Source of the DNA: Streptomyces inhibens
GTDB taxonomy: Bacteria; Actinomycetota; Actinomycetes; Streptomycetales; Streptomycetaceae
Direction of reading: 5' to 3'
DNA: 37,194 nucleotides
NCBI RefSeq assembly: GCF_003389455.1
Contig: NZ_QUAC01000019.1
Location: 40,172-77,365 of the forward strand
The notes below the pieces were generated by a model that saw only the letters and a list, made by a program, of their open reading frames with translations, did not search any database and was not told the DNA's origin. The position numbers were made by a program, and so were the translations under genes. Of the stretch, positions 16,123 through 23,925 are shown one piece after another. Each line of letters begins with the position of its first letter. Positions within the stretch are counted from its first letter, which is position 1.

Positions 16123-16136
16123 GCGCGGAGAACCCC

Positions 16137-17465
16137 ATGGACACACCCATCGCAGGAGACCGGCCCGACACCGCGCTGCCGGAGGCGGCCGTCACCACCA
16201 CCAAGGCGCACCGCGTCATCGTCGCGGCGTCGATCGGGAACGCTCTTGAGTGGTTCGACATCATGGTCTACGCGTTCTTCGCCGGGACCATCGCCAAACT
16301 GTTCTTCCCCGCGGCGGACGACACCGTGTCGCTGCTGCTCGTGTTCGGCACATTCGGTGTGACCTACGTGGTCCGTCCGCTCGGCGCGGTCGTCCTCGGC
16401 CGGTACGCGGACCGTGCGGGCCGCAAGGCAGCCCTGATGGTGTCCATCCGCATCATGATGCTCGGGACGTTCCTGATCGCCGTCATGCCGACGTACCCGA
16501 CGATAGGCATCGCCGCCCCGATCGCGATCCTCCTCTCCCGCCTGCTTCAGGGATTCTCCGCGGGCGGGGAGTTCGGCAGCGCCACCGCCCTCCTGGCCGA
16601 GCACTCTCCCCGGATGCGCGGCTTCATGGCCAGCTGGCAGTTCGCCAGCCAGGGCGTCGCCACCCTGCTCGCCGCCGGCTTCGGCACGCTGCTGACCAGC
16701 ACACTGTCGGACGCCCAACTGGAGTCGTGGGGCTGGCGGATCCCGTTCGCCTTCGGCCTGCTGATCGGGCCGATCGGCTTCTACATCCGGCGCTACCTCG
16801 ACGATGCACCGGAGTTCGCCCGGTCCGCGCGGCAGGAGCCCGAGCGGAGCCCGGTGGGGGAAGTGCTGCGGGACCACAAGAGCAGCGTGCTGCTGTCGAT
16901 CGGTGCGATCGCGGTGTCCACGGCCCTCACCTACCTGATCGCCTACATCCCCAACTTCGCCGTGAAACAGCTCCACCTCCCCGCCTCCACGGGCTTCGCG
17001 GCGGCCATGGTGACCGGTGCGGTGCTGACGGTCGTCACGCCCCTGATCGGCTACCTGTCCGACAGAGTGGGCCGGATCCGGGTCATGTCCGTCTTCGCGG
17101 TGCTGATCCTCCTCCTGCTCCTCCCCGCCTTCGGCTACCTCGTCGCCCACCCGGGCTTCGGCGTGATCCTCGGCGTGATGTTCCTCGTCGGGCTGCTCAA
17201 GGCCGGCTACTTCGGGCCGCTGCCCGCCCTGATGTCCGAACTCTTCCCGGTCACGAGCCGGGCCACCGGCGTCGCCCTGAGCTACAACCTGGGCGTGATG
17301 CTCTTCGGCGGAACCACCCCGCTGGTCATCGTCTGGCTGATCGATGCGACGGGCAACGACCTGGCCCCCACCTGGTACCTGTCCGGCCTGGCGGTCCTCA
17401 GCCTGACGACCGTCCTTCTCGCCCGCCGCCGGCTCCGGGCCGTGGGCGCCGCCACCGACGAGTGA
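16137..17465 (+). CDS. MFS metabolite:H+ symporter (MHS family)
   Basis: 442 aa with 12 predicted membrane helices. IGNALEWFDIMVYAFF near residue 30 and RPLGAVVLGRYADRAGRKAAL in the loop after helix 2 are signatures of the MHS group (KgtP, ProP, CitA, ShiA), which import organic acids, betaines or similar solutes with protons. It follows the M20 peptidase gene by 14 bases (GCGGAGAACCCC before the ATG) and is probably co-transcribed. Likely role: uptake of the substrate of the peptidase and CoA enzymes. A 12-bp hairpin follows the stop. Confidence 0.92.
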   Translation: MDTPIAGDRPDTALPEAAVTTTKAHRVIVAASIGNALEWFDIMVYAFFAGTIAKLFFPAADDTVSLLLVFGTFGVTYVVRPLGAVVLGRYADRAGRKAALMVSIRIMMLGTFLIAVMPTYPTIGIAAPIAILLSRLLQGFSAGGEFGSATALLAEHSPRMRGFMASWQFASQGVATLLAAGFGTLLTSTLSDAQLESWGWRIPFAFGLLIGPIGFYIRRYLDDAPEFARSARQEPERSPVGEVLRDHKSSVLLSIGAIAVSTALTYLIAYIPNFAVKQLHLPASTGFAAAMVTGAVLTVVTPLIGYLSDRVGRIRVMSVFAVLILLLLLPAFGYLVAHPGFGVILGVMFLVGLLKAGYFGPLPALMSELFPVTSRATGVALSYNLGVMLFGGTTPLVIVWLIDATGNDLAPTWYLSGLAVLSLTTVLLARRRLRAVGAATDE

Positions 17466-17470
17466 CAGGC

Positions 17471-17514
17471 CGCCGGTCCGGGACGGACGATCCGCCCACC
17501 GGCCCGGACCGGCG
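17471..17514. terminator. Hairpin after the MHS transporter gene
   Basis: CGCCGGTCCGGG (17471-17482) and CCCGGACCGGCG (17503-17514) form a perfect 12-bp stem around a 20-base loop, five bases after the transporter stop. It may reduce read-through into the CoA-transferase gene on the same strand. Confidence 0.55.
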
Positions 17515-17524
17515 CCACCCCCAT

Positions 17525-17574
17525 CCACCGCGCAGCGACCACGCCGCGCCCACCCACCGTGCAGCGACCACGCC
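17525..17574. repeat. 21-bp direct repeat upstream of the CoA-transferase gene
   Basis: CCACCGCGCAGCGACCACGCC (17525-17545) recurs as the same 21 bases with one change, C to T at the seventh position (17554-17574). The copies start 29 bases apart, and a shorter third match (CCACCGCGCC) begins near 17580. They lie between the hairpin and the start at 17631. Confidence 0.7.
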
Positions 17575-17630
17575 CTGTCCACCGCGCCCCCGAGCGTGCA
17601 CCGCTTTCCTCTGCGAAAGGGCTCGCCCCG

Positions 17631-18863
17631 ATGATCTCGACCACCCCTCCCGTCCCCGCGCCCGGAGCCGAGGCGTCACCCGCGCTCACCGGAATCCGCG
17701 TGCTGGACCTGTCCCGCATTCTGTCCGGCCCGCTCGCCACCATGGTCCTGGCCGACCTCGGCGCCGAGGTCATCAAGGTGGAGGACACCAAGGACGGCGA
17801 CGACACCCGCCAATGGGGCCCGCCGTTCCAGGGCACCGAGGCCGCCTACTTTCTTGCCGCCAACCGCAACAAGCGCGGGATATCGGTCGACCTCAAGACC
17901 GACCAGGGCCGGGAGTTCGTGCTGCGGCTCGCGGACCGGGCCGATGTGGTCGTGGAGAACTTCCGCCCGGGCACCGCCGACCGCCTCGGCCTGGGCCACC
18001 GCGACCTGTCCGCCCGCAACCCCCGCCTGATCTACGCCTCGATCTCCGGCTACGGACAGACCGGCCCCTGGGCCACCCGGCCCGGCTACGACGCCATCGC
18101 GCAGGCCCAGAGCGGGATGATGAGCATCACCGGAGAACCCGGCGGCCGGCCCATGCGGCCGGGCGTCGCCACCGCCGACATCGGCGCGGGCATGTGGGCC
18201 GCCATCGGCATCCTCGCCGCCCTCCAGGCCCGCCGGACCACCGGCCGCGGACAGCATGTGGACATCTCGCTGCTCGACGGCCAACTCGCCTGGCTCACCT
18301 ACGTGGCCGGCGGCCACTTCGCGACCGGCGCCGTCCCCGCTCCGCACGGCTCGGCCCATCCCACGATCGTCCCCTACCAGGCCCTTGCCACGGCGGACGG
18401 CCATGTGATGGTCGCCGCCGGCAACGACAAGCTGTGGCGGCGCCTCGCGGACGTCCTCGGCCTGGCCCCGCTCGGCCGTGACCCCCGTTTCGCGACCAAC
18501 CCCGACCGGGTCCGCCACCGCGAGCAGCTGATCCCGCTGCTGGAGGAAGCCCTCGCCCGGCGCGGCGCCGCCGAATGGGCCCAACTGCTGGACGACGCGG
18601 GCATCCCGTGCGCCCCCATCAGCGACGTCGCCCAGGCGCTGAGCGGCCCGCAGGCCGTCGCCCGCGGGATGGTCACCGAACTCGACCACCCCACCGCCGG
18701 ACGCCTGCGCACCGTGGCTTCCCCCCTGAAGCTCAGTGCGACCCCTGCCCGCATCCGTACGGCACCACCTCTGCTGGGCCAGCACACCGACGAGGTACTC
18801 GCCGAGACCGGCTACTCCCCGGCGGACATTGCCGAACTCCGTGCCTCGGGAGCCGTACGGTGA
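17631..18863 (+). CDS. CaiB/BaiF-type (class III) CoA-transferase
   Basis: 410 aa. Early motif GIRVLDLSRILSGPLATMVLADLGAEVIKVE and VVVENFRPGTADRLGLG are family hallmarks; the catalytic aspartate is D183 in GVATADIGAG. Class III transferases move CoA between carboxylic acids (formyl-, succinyl-, carnitine-CoA and others). The start is ATG 17631, with AAAGGG upstream; an earlier in-frame start at 17559 would run through the direct repeat. The stop overlaps the GTG of the crotonase gene. It probably activates the acid taken up or released by the upstream genes. The CoA donor and acceptor cannot be told. Confidence 0.93.
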   Translation: MISTTPPVPAPGAEASPALTGIRVLDLSRILSGPLATMVLADLGAEVIKVEDTKDGDDTRQWGPPFQGTEAAYFLAANRNKRGISVDLKTDQGREFVLRLADRADVVVENFRPGTADRLGLGHRDLSARNPRLIYASISGYGQTGPWATRPGYDAIAQAQSGMMSITGEPGGRPMRPGVATADIGAGMWAAIGILAALQARRTTGRGQHVDISLLDGQLAWLTYVAGGHFATGAVPAPHGSAHPTIVPYQALATADGHVMVAAGNDKLWRRLADVLGLAPLGRDPRFATNPDRVRHREQLIPLLEEALARRGAAEWAQLLDDAGIPCAPISDVAQALSGPQAVARGMVTELDHPTAGRLRTVASPLKLSATPARIRTAPPLLGQHTDEVLAETGYSPADIAELRASGAVR

Positions 18864-19654
18864 CCGGCACCGGAGCCATCGGCATCCGGCGCGACGGCGC
18901 TCTCGCCACGGTCCGGATCGGCAGCGGGCGCCGCGCCAACGCCCTCGGCACCCGCGACTGGCAGGCCCTCGCCGCCCTGTTCCACCAGCTCGCCGAGGAC
19001 CGGACCTTGCGCGCGGTCGTCCTGTCGGGGCGCGGCACCGGCGCCTTCAGCGCAGGCTCCGACATGCGCGAATGGCTGTCCGCCGACCCCGCCGAGATCG
19101 AGGCGAGCTTCTCCGCCATGGAGAACGCGCTCACCGCCGTCGAACGCCTTCCGGTCCCCGTGGTCGCCGAAGTCCGCGGCACGGCCGCCGGAGCGGGCTG
19201 CCAACTCGCCTGCGCCTGCGACCTCAGGATCGTCGCCTCCGACGCCAGGCTCGGCATGCCCATCGCCCGCTGGGGCATCCTGGTGCCCCCGGCCTTCGCG
19301 GCCCGTATCGCGCTGCTCACCGGCCCCGCGGCCGCCCGCGAGCTGCTGCTCACCGGCCGGCTCGTCGACGGCGAGGAGGCGGCGCGACTCGGTCTGGCCA
19401 CCATCAGCGTCCCCGAGCCGGAACTGGCAGCCACCACCTCTGCCCTCGTCGCCTCGATCAGCGAACACCCCCCGCCGGCCGTCCGCGCCGCCAAGCGGTC
19501 CGTAGACGCCCTGCTGGCCCCCGCCCGCGACCGGTTGCGCCGGCTACCCCCGGGACCCGCCGCCGACTACGCCAGTCTCCAGCACCGCCTCAACGCCTTC
19601 CTCTCGCACTCCCTCACGGCCCCCGCCCCGGGCAGCCCGGCAGGTGGTGGGTAG
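18860..19654 (+). CDS. Crotonase-superfamily protein lacking both canonical glutamates
   Basis: 264 aa, enoyl-CoA hydratase/isomerase fold. The CoA-site blocks are present: AFSAGSDMREW (oxyanion hole) and GTAAGAGCQLACACDLRI. The two glutamates that hydrate enoyl-CoA in standard enzymes are absent: the usual GGCEL position reads GCQL, and the usual GxPE reads GMPI. So hydration by the textbook route is unlikely; isomerase, hydrolase or lyase chemistry is more plausible. The GTG overlaps the CoA-transferase stop (GTGA). The C-terminus ends in a Pro/Gly-rich tail. A CoA-thioester substrate made by the neighbouring transferase is the natural inference. Confidence 0.88.
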   Translation: MTGTGAIGIRRDGALATVRIGSGRRANALGTRDWQALAALFHQLAEDRTLRAVVLSGRGTGAFSAGSDMREWLSADPAEIEASFSAMENALTAVERLPVPVVAEVRGTAAGAGCQLACACDLRIVASDARLGMPIARWGILVPPAFAARIALLTGPAAARELLLTGRLVDGEEAARLGLATISVPEPELAATTSALVASISEHPPPAVRAAKRSVDALLAPARDRLRRLPPGPAADYASLQHRLNAFLSHSLTAPAPGSPAGGG

Positions 19655-19676
19655 GTCACCTGTCACGGAGGTGGCG

Positions 19677-20315
19677 TCAGCTCGCCACCGTGGCTCCAGC
19701 GCCCAACTCCCGCGCGATCTCCACGGTCGGGAACCGCGTCCGCTTGCTCTTCGTGAGCAGACGGCGGTGGAAGCCGTCCAGGACGACGGCAGGGCGGGCG
19801 TGCCGGTCGATGATGGCGGCGATCTCGGCCGGGATGCCGCCAGGCCGTCGGCCTGCGATCCAGTCACACAGGAAGGCTCCGCGTTCCGTGTCGCCGCGCA
19901 CGCCGTCGAGCAGATGGTGATGGAGCAGGTGGCTCGGGGTGTAGCAGTGGTCGTACGCGCGGCGGTTGGAGAGGAACTCGGTCTCGTCCGCTGAAAGGTC
20001 GAAGCGGGAGCTGAGGGCAAGTCCGAAGTCGGCGAAGTAGAGCCGGCGGCCATCGGTCAGGGTGTTGGCGAAGTGGGCGTCGAAGTGGACGAGTTCGCGA
20101 GAGCTCATGAAGGCGGAACCGCGCGCGATCGCTCCCTCCAAACCCCCGAACCCGTCGGTGAATCCTTCGGGAGGGGAGCCGGGCAGGACCCGCCAGTGAT
20201 ACATCAGCGGGAAACCCGCGTACGCATGAACGGGACCGACCCTACGCGCCCGGCAAGGCCGGCCGTTCTCATGGATGACCGCGTCCGCCAGGTTCAGAAC
20301 AGACCCCACCACCAC
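19677..20315 (-). pseudogene. Truncated kinase-like phosphotransferase remnant
   Basis: The readable part (212 codons from a GTG) contains the catalytic loop HFDAHFANT (D79, N84), the metal-binding LYFADFG (D96), and then SSRFDLSADETEFL. These fit a family of actinobacterial protein-kinase-like phosphotransferases of about 350 aa. The ATP-binding N-lobe is missing: there is no glycine loop or Lys strand before AYAGFPLMYHWRVLPG. The piece between that strand and the catalytic loop is also shorter than I expect. It looks like a decayed gene, truncated at the 5' end and probably deleted internally. An unusual short functional form is possible but unlikely. Confidence 0.65.
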
Positions 20316-20445
20316 GGGAGATCACATAGGATCACGATCCAAACCGAACAACTGTCGCAGTCACCCGCAGAGTCGGAGGATCCTCTCCATCGCAGCAGAC
20401 CAAGGTGACAGGCGGCAGATGACAGTACAGGGGGAAGGAACCTCG

Positions 20446-20874
20446 ATGAAGACATCCCGTCTTGGGCGTCGCCTCGCCGGGACCGCGGCCGTCGCCGTCA
20501 TGGTCGGCGCAAGTGCGCTGGTCGCAGCGCCGTCCGCTGTGGCCAAGGCCAATCTGCTGGCCATCGACAAGGTCTCGCTGCACGATCCGGGCGTCCAGGT
20601 GAACGTCACGTACTCCTGCGACCCCGGCATGAACCACCAACTGGTCGCCAACGCGGCCAAGGTCAACCAGACCGGTCACGACGAGTCGGTCGCCGCGGGC
20701 ACCATCAAGGCCGACAAGCTCGCCTGTGACTACAACAGTCACGCGGCCAAGGTGACCATGCGTCCGGCCGTCGGTTCGCACTTCGCCAAGGGCGACAAGG
20801 TGAAGGTCACCGTCTTCTATTTCGACAATGACGGCTTCAGTTACGCGCGTCAGGAGACGGTCGCCGTTCTGTAG
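20446..20874 (+). CDS. Small secreted protein, unknown function
   Basis: 142 aa. Clear Sec signal peptide: a basic start (MKTSRLGRRLAG), a hydrophobic core (TAAVAVMVGASALVAAPSAVA) and cleavage probably after AVA near residue 33. The mature part of about 110 residues looks like a small beta-sandwich (VSLHDPGVQVNVTYSCDPG, KVKVTVFYFDNDGF) with two cysteines that could form a disulphide. The ribosome site GGGGAAGGAA precedes ATG 20446; longer in-frame starts lack a signal peptide. It is single, with a hairpin after it, and has no functional partner nearby. I do not recognise the family beyond a common streptomycete secreted type. Confidence 0.82.
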   Translation: MKTSRLGRRLAGTAAVAVMVGASALVAAPSAVAKANLLAIDKVSLHDPGVQVNVTYSCDPGMNHQLVANAAKVNQTGHDESVAAGTIKADKLACDYNSHAAKVTMRPAVGSHFAKGDKVKVTVFYFDNDGFSYARQETVAVL

Positions 20875-20887
20875 GCACGTCATCTCG

Positions 20888-20921
20888 CCCCGGTGGACCG
20901 GCCACTCGCGGTCCGCCGGGG
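20888..20921. terminator. Bidirectional hairpin between convergent genes
   Basis: CCCCGGTGGACCG (20888-20900), an eight-base loop and CGGTCCGCCGGGG (20909-20921) form a 13-bp stem with one G-T pair. It lies between the secreted-protein gene and the convergent tgmB, so it can end both transcripts. Confidence 0.7.
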
Positions 20922-20948
20922 TGTGTCGTATGCGCCGAGCGGCGCTTT

Positions 20949-21878
20949 CTACGTGAAGGGTTCGGCGGCCAGCCAGGTGGCCACGGCCTGGGCGAGTGGC
21001 TGGTCGGTGTCGAGCTGGATGAAGCCGAACTGGCCGCCCTGGTTGCATTCCAGGAACCACCAGGTTCCGTCCGTGTCCTCGGCGAAGTCGAAGGCTCCGT
21101 ATGCGAGTTGAGCAGTCGTCATATAGCCCTCCACCGCCCGGTGGACGGCGTCGGGGACCGCGACGGGCTCCCAGGTGCTGTTGTCCGTGAAGCGGCTGTC
21201 CACCTCGTCGGGGTCGGATTTCTTGCGGGCCGCGGAGAGATGGCTGCCGATGCAGGTCAGCCGGATATCGGCCTGCTTGCGGATGTGCCGCTGGAACAGG
21301 GTCGGGCCGGCCGCGACGCCGGCGAAGTCCACGTCCGGACTGATGCGGGTGGTGGGCAGCACCAGCGGGGGATCGCCGGGGTGCTTTCCGGAGACCGATT
21401 TCACCACGAGGTCCCGGTGGGTGGCCGCGAACTGACGGGCGACCGACGGAAATGTGGTGATCAATGTGGGGGGCACGGCGAAGCCGCTGTGGTGGGCGGT
21501 ATGGAGCTGCCACGGTTTGTAGCGCGCCTGCATGGCCGCGACGGGGTGGTTCATCCAGCGTGCCCGGGTGCAGGTGAGCATGCCGTACAGCGCCTGCTCG
21601 GACTCGGCCGTGAGCCAGGTGGACTGCTCCGCGGCGCGTGCCCCGGGAGTGCCGGGCCGGCGGACCCATATCGAGCGCAGGCTGCTCAGGCTCACCATGC
21701 GTTCGCCTGCCTTGAGGTACCCGTGGAAGTCGTTCCTGACATAGTCCGCCGACAGGGCGACCGTCCCGGGCAGGTCGGCCGGGTCGAGGCGTACGAGCGG
21801 GACGCCGAGGTCGTGCAGCGTCGACACCACCATGTCCGCTGTCAAGTCCTCCTCACAGGTAAGGATCAGGACGGTCAT
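20949..21878 (-). CDS. tgmB: ATP-grasp graspetide ligase (TgmB-type RiPP maturase)
   Basis: 309 aa. The layout is that of ATP-grasp ribosomal-peptide maturases (SAV_5884/TgmB type): an N-terminal pre-ATP-grasp domain (MTVLILTCEEDLTADMVV), an ATP-binding lysine at K160 (DLVVKSVSGKHPG), D204 and R206 in KQADIRLTCIG, and the Mg-binding E277 and N279 in WWFLECNQGGQFGFIQ. These enzymes phosphorylate Asp or Glu side chains of a precursor and join them to Ser, Thr or Lys, giving macrocyclic omega-esters or amides. It follows the precursor gene tgmA by six bases. No O-methyltransferase (TgmC or PIMT type), transporter or protease gene is adjacent. Confidence 0.92.
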   Translation of the reverse strand: MTVLILTCEEDLTADMVVSTLHDLGVPLVRLDPADLPGTVALSADYVRNDFHGYLKAGERMVSLSSLRSIWVRRPGTPGARAAEQSTWLTAESEQALYGMLTCTRARWMNHPVAAMQARYKPWQLHTAHHSGFAVPPTLITTFPSVARQFAATHRDLVVKSVSGKHPGDPPLVLPTTRISPDVDFAGVAAGPTLFQRHIRKQADIRLTCIGSHLSAARKKSDPDEVDSRFTDNSTWEPVAVPDAVHRAVEGYMTTAQLAYGAFDFAEDTDGTWWFLECNQGGQFGFIQLDTDQPLAQAVATWLAAEPFT

Positions 21879-21884
21879 CGGCGC

Positions 21885-22076
21885 TCAGTCGTCGAAGTGG
21901 GTCTTGGAGCCGGCGGTGGAGGCGGTCGTGCCGGTGGCCAGCAGCACCGCCCGGCTGCAGGTGGCCGGACGCCCGTCGGGCAGGACGTTGAGCTGCCGCG
22001 TGGCGTCGTAGGTGTACGGAGTGCTGGTCGGTGACTTCACCGCCGGACGGGCGTAGCTCAACGCGAACGGTCGCAT
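21885..22076 (-). CDS. tgmA: Graspetide precursor peptide (TgmA-type)
   Basis: 63 aa. It begins MRPFALSYARP, the conserved leader start of the putative ATP-grasp-modified RiPP family, followed by the leader motif TPYTYDATRQLNVLPDGRP. The C-terminus TTASTAGSKTHFDD is the conserved core: T48, T50, T51, S53, T54, S57, K58 and T59 are possible donors, D62 and D63 the acceptors. C40 between leader and core is unusual for the pattern I recall. The ATG at 22076 is set by AAGGAG six bases upstream; a longer in-frame start would add 36 residues with no family similarity. The gene overlaps nothing and is followed directly by tgmB. Confidence 0.93.
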   Translation of the reverse strand: MRPFALSYARPAVKSPTSTPYTYDATRQLNVLPDGRPATCSRAVLLATGTTASTAGSKTHFDD

Positions 22077-22142
22077 GCCTTCTCCTTCATAGCCCGGTTC
22101 CTGAACCCTGGGACGCTTGGATGGGAAGCTCGGCCTGATAAT

Positions 22143-22152
22143 TCTGTACAGA
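22143..22152. promoter_or_regulatory. 10-bp palindrome in the tgmA promoter region
   Basis: TCTGTACAGA is a perfect palindrome 67 bases upstream of the tgmA start, followed by an unusually AT-rich patch for this genome (AATAATTATCAC, near 22174). Together they probably form the tgmAB promoter and an operator; no known regulator is assigned. Confidence 0.4.
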
Positions 22153-22284
22153 CCTTGTGATGAACCTGGTCGAATAATTATCACTTTTGATCGTTTCTGC
22201 GGACACTGTTGACGAAACTGTTGTGACGGCGTACGGGACGGCCCGATGCGTGCTGCCCAACGGCGCAGGTGCCCGGGCCCTCGG

Positions 22285-23883
22285 TCAGATTCCGCAGTCG
22301 ACGATGCGTCCGTCGACGGTGCCGATCAGCAGCCGGCCCGGCCCGGCGACGGTGAGGGAGAGCGGGTCCGCCACTCGGCCGTCGATGGACAGCAGGCGCC
22401 TCTGGCGTACGGTCCCCTCGCCCGCATGCAGCGCAACCACCTCACCGGAGTTGTAGGCGACGTACACCGTCTCGCCATCGGTGTCCATCGCCGTCGCCTG
22501 AGCGTCGGCCAGGAACACCCACGCGGGTGCCCCGTCCGTCAGGCGCCGACGGGCGACGAAGGCATCACCGGGCCGGAGGCCGTGCGGATAGGGGAAGGTG
22601 CCGGCGTGGACGAGGGCCGGGCCGTGCGCGTCGTCGAGATGGACGGCGGGACCGCCGACCAGGTGCGCGTTGCGGGCGCTGTCCCATTCGAGCGGGAAGA
22701 GTCTGTGGACCCGGGGAGGCGCCCAGCCGTCCGGTGGGTCCACCTGCACGACCCAATTTTCCGCCGAGGGCTGCTGCGGATCCCCTTGCAGGAAGAGGAG
22801 TTCGGGGCTGTGGCGGACCGGGAGGTGATGGTTGAACAGGTTGTAGCCGCCCAGCTCGAAGCGGGCCGCCTCGCGATGGCCGGGGGAGACCAGCACCGTG
22901 ACGGGGCGTTCGACGTGGTACCGGCAGTCGCGCAGGGCCAGCCAGCCGTCGTGACGGGCGACGCAGGCGACGGCGAAGCCGGGGTCGACGGTGTCGAGGA
23001 CGGCGCCGCCGTTGACCGACAGCCGGTCGATCGGGTACGGCCGCTCGTGCCAGCCGTCGCCGTCCCAGCGTGTCCGGCCGCTGGTGTTGACCCACGCCGA
23101 GCGCCGGTCCGGTGTCAGCAGGATCTCCCGGCCACCGTCTTGGCCCGCGACGGCCCACTCCCGTATCCCGTCCGGGCTCCAGCACTCCAGCTGTATCCCG
23201 TCCAGCGTGGCCAGGATGCGGCCGTCGTCCAGGGGTTCCACCGCCCAGACGAGCTGCCGAGGCGCCCAGGGCGTCCAGGTCAGCCGCGCGAGCTCCCGGC
23301 GGAGGCCGTCCGGCGCGTCAGGCATCCGCGCATCGGGCGGGCCCCACGGCAGCTCCTCCGCGGCCACCATCCCCTCGGTGGCCGCGGTCCAGTCGTCGCA
23401 CTCGATGACGTACCGGAGCGCATCCGGGCCACCTTCGTCGAGGTCTTCCTCGTCGTCCGGCGCCAGGAAGACCTCCAGAGTCCGGTCATCGAGCCACCGC
23501 AGGCCGCAGATGTGCCGATCCCGCCCCTCCGCCACGGAGACGACCTTGCCGGAATCGAGGTTCAGGAGCAGCAGTTCACCCTCCTGACTCCAGCCGCCTG
23601 TGCCGATCGCGAGCAGCGGCAGGCTCGGATGGAACCGCAATGCGCTCACCGGCCAGTGGGACCGCAGCAGATGGTGGCAGCGTGCCCCGTCCGCGGTGTA
23701 GACCCCGACCCTCGACCGGCTCCAGCCCCGTGCCGCATCCCAGCCGGGCCACTGCATGGTGCCGAGCGCCCCGCCGATCGCGAGCAGGCCGAGCCGCTCG
23801 TCGCGTACGGCTGTAGTGGGGTACCCGATCTCGGCGTACGGACGGTCGCCGAATATGCGGTGGATGGTGAGTGGTTGATGCAT
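22285..23883 (-). CDS. WD40-like beta-propeller protein
   Basis: 532 aa. Repeating beta-strand blades are seen: HWPVSALRFHPSLPLLAIGTGG with LLLLNLDSGKVV, then RDRHICGLRWLDDRTLEVF, and near the end VYVAYNSGEVVALHAGEG and LSLTVAGPGRLLIGTVDGRIVDCG. These resemble WD40 or quinoprotein-like blades without strict WD motifs. An acidic insert (APDDEEDLDEGGPD) sits near residue 142. It has no signal peptide or membrane segment, so it is likely cytoplasmic. Start ATG 23883. It lies about 200 bases upstream of tgmA on the same strand; a functional link is not supported. Function unknown; scaffold or bystander role possible. Confidence 0.75.
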   Translation of the reverse strand: MHQPLTIHRIFGDRPYAEIGYPTTAVRDERLGLLAIGGALGTMQWPGWDAARGWSRSRVGVYTADGARCHHLLRSHWPVSALRFHPSLPLLAIGTGGWSQEGELLLLNLDSGKVVSVAEGRDRHICGLRWLDDRTLEVFLAPDDEEDLDEGGPDALRYVIECDDWTAATEGMVAAEELPWGPPDARMPDAPDGLRRELARLTWTPWAPRQLVWAVEPLDDGRILATLDGIQLECWSPDGIREWAVAGQDGGREILLTPDRRSAWVNTSGRTRWDGDGWHERPYPIDRLSVNGGAVLDTVDPGFAVACVARHDGWLALRDCRYHVERPVTVLVSPGHREAARFELGGYNLFNHHLPVRHSPELLFLQGDPQQPSAENWVVQVDPPDGWAPPRVHRLFPLEWDSARNAHLVGGPAVHLDDAHGPALVHAGTFPYPHGLRPGDAFVARRRLTDGAPAWVFLADAQATAMDTDGETVYVAYNSGEVVALHAGEGTVRQRRLLSIDGRVADPLSLTVAGPGRLLIGTVDGRIVDCGI

Positions 23884-23925
23884 GAGGACGGTTCTACCCG
23901 AGAACCGGAAGCGTGGTCGGCCAGG

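Noticed and set aside
15999..17582. Long open frame antisense to the M20 and MHS transporter genes
   Set aside because: Its translation is rich in Arg, Gly, Gln and Asp without domains; the sense strand encodes clear membrane helices. A GC-bias shadow.
20949..21878. Functional link between TgmB and the ATP-grasp enzyme at 25.6 kb
   Set aside because: They belong to different ATP-grasp branches, lie on opposite strands and are separated by two unrelated genes and terminators.
21885..22184. 99-aa version of the graspetide precursor
   Set aside because: The first 36 residues lack family similarity, and a good AAGGAG site stands before the internal ATG that gives MRPFALSYARP.
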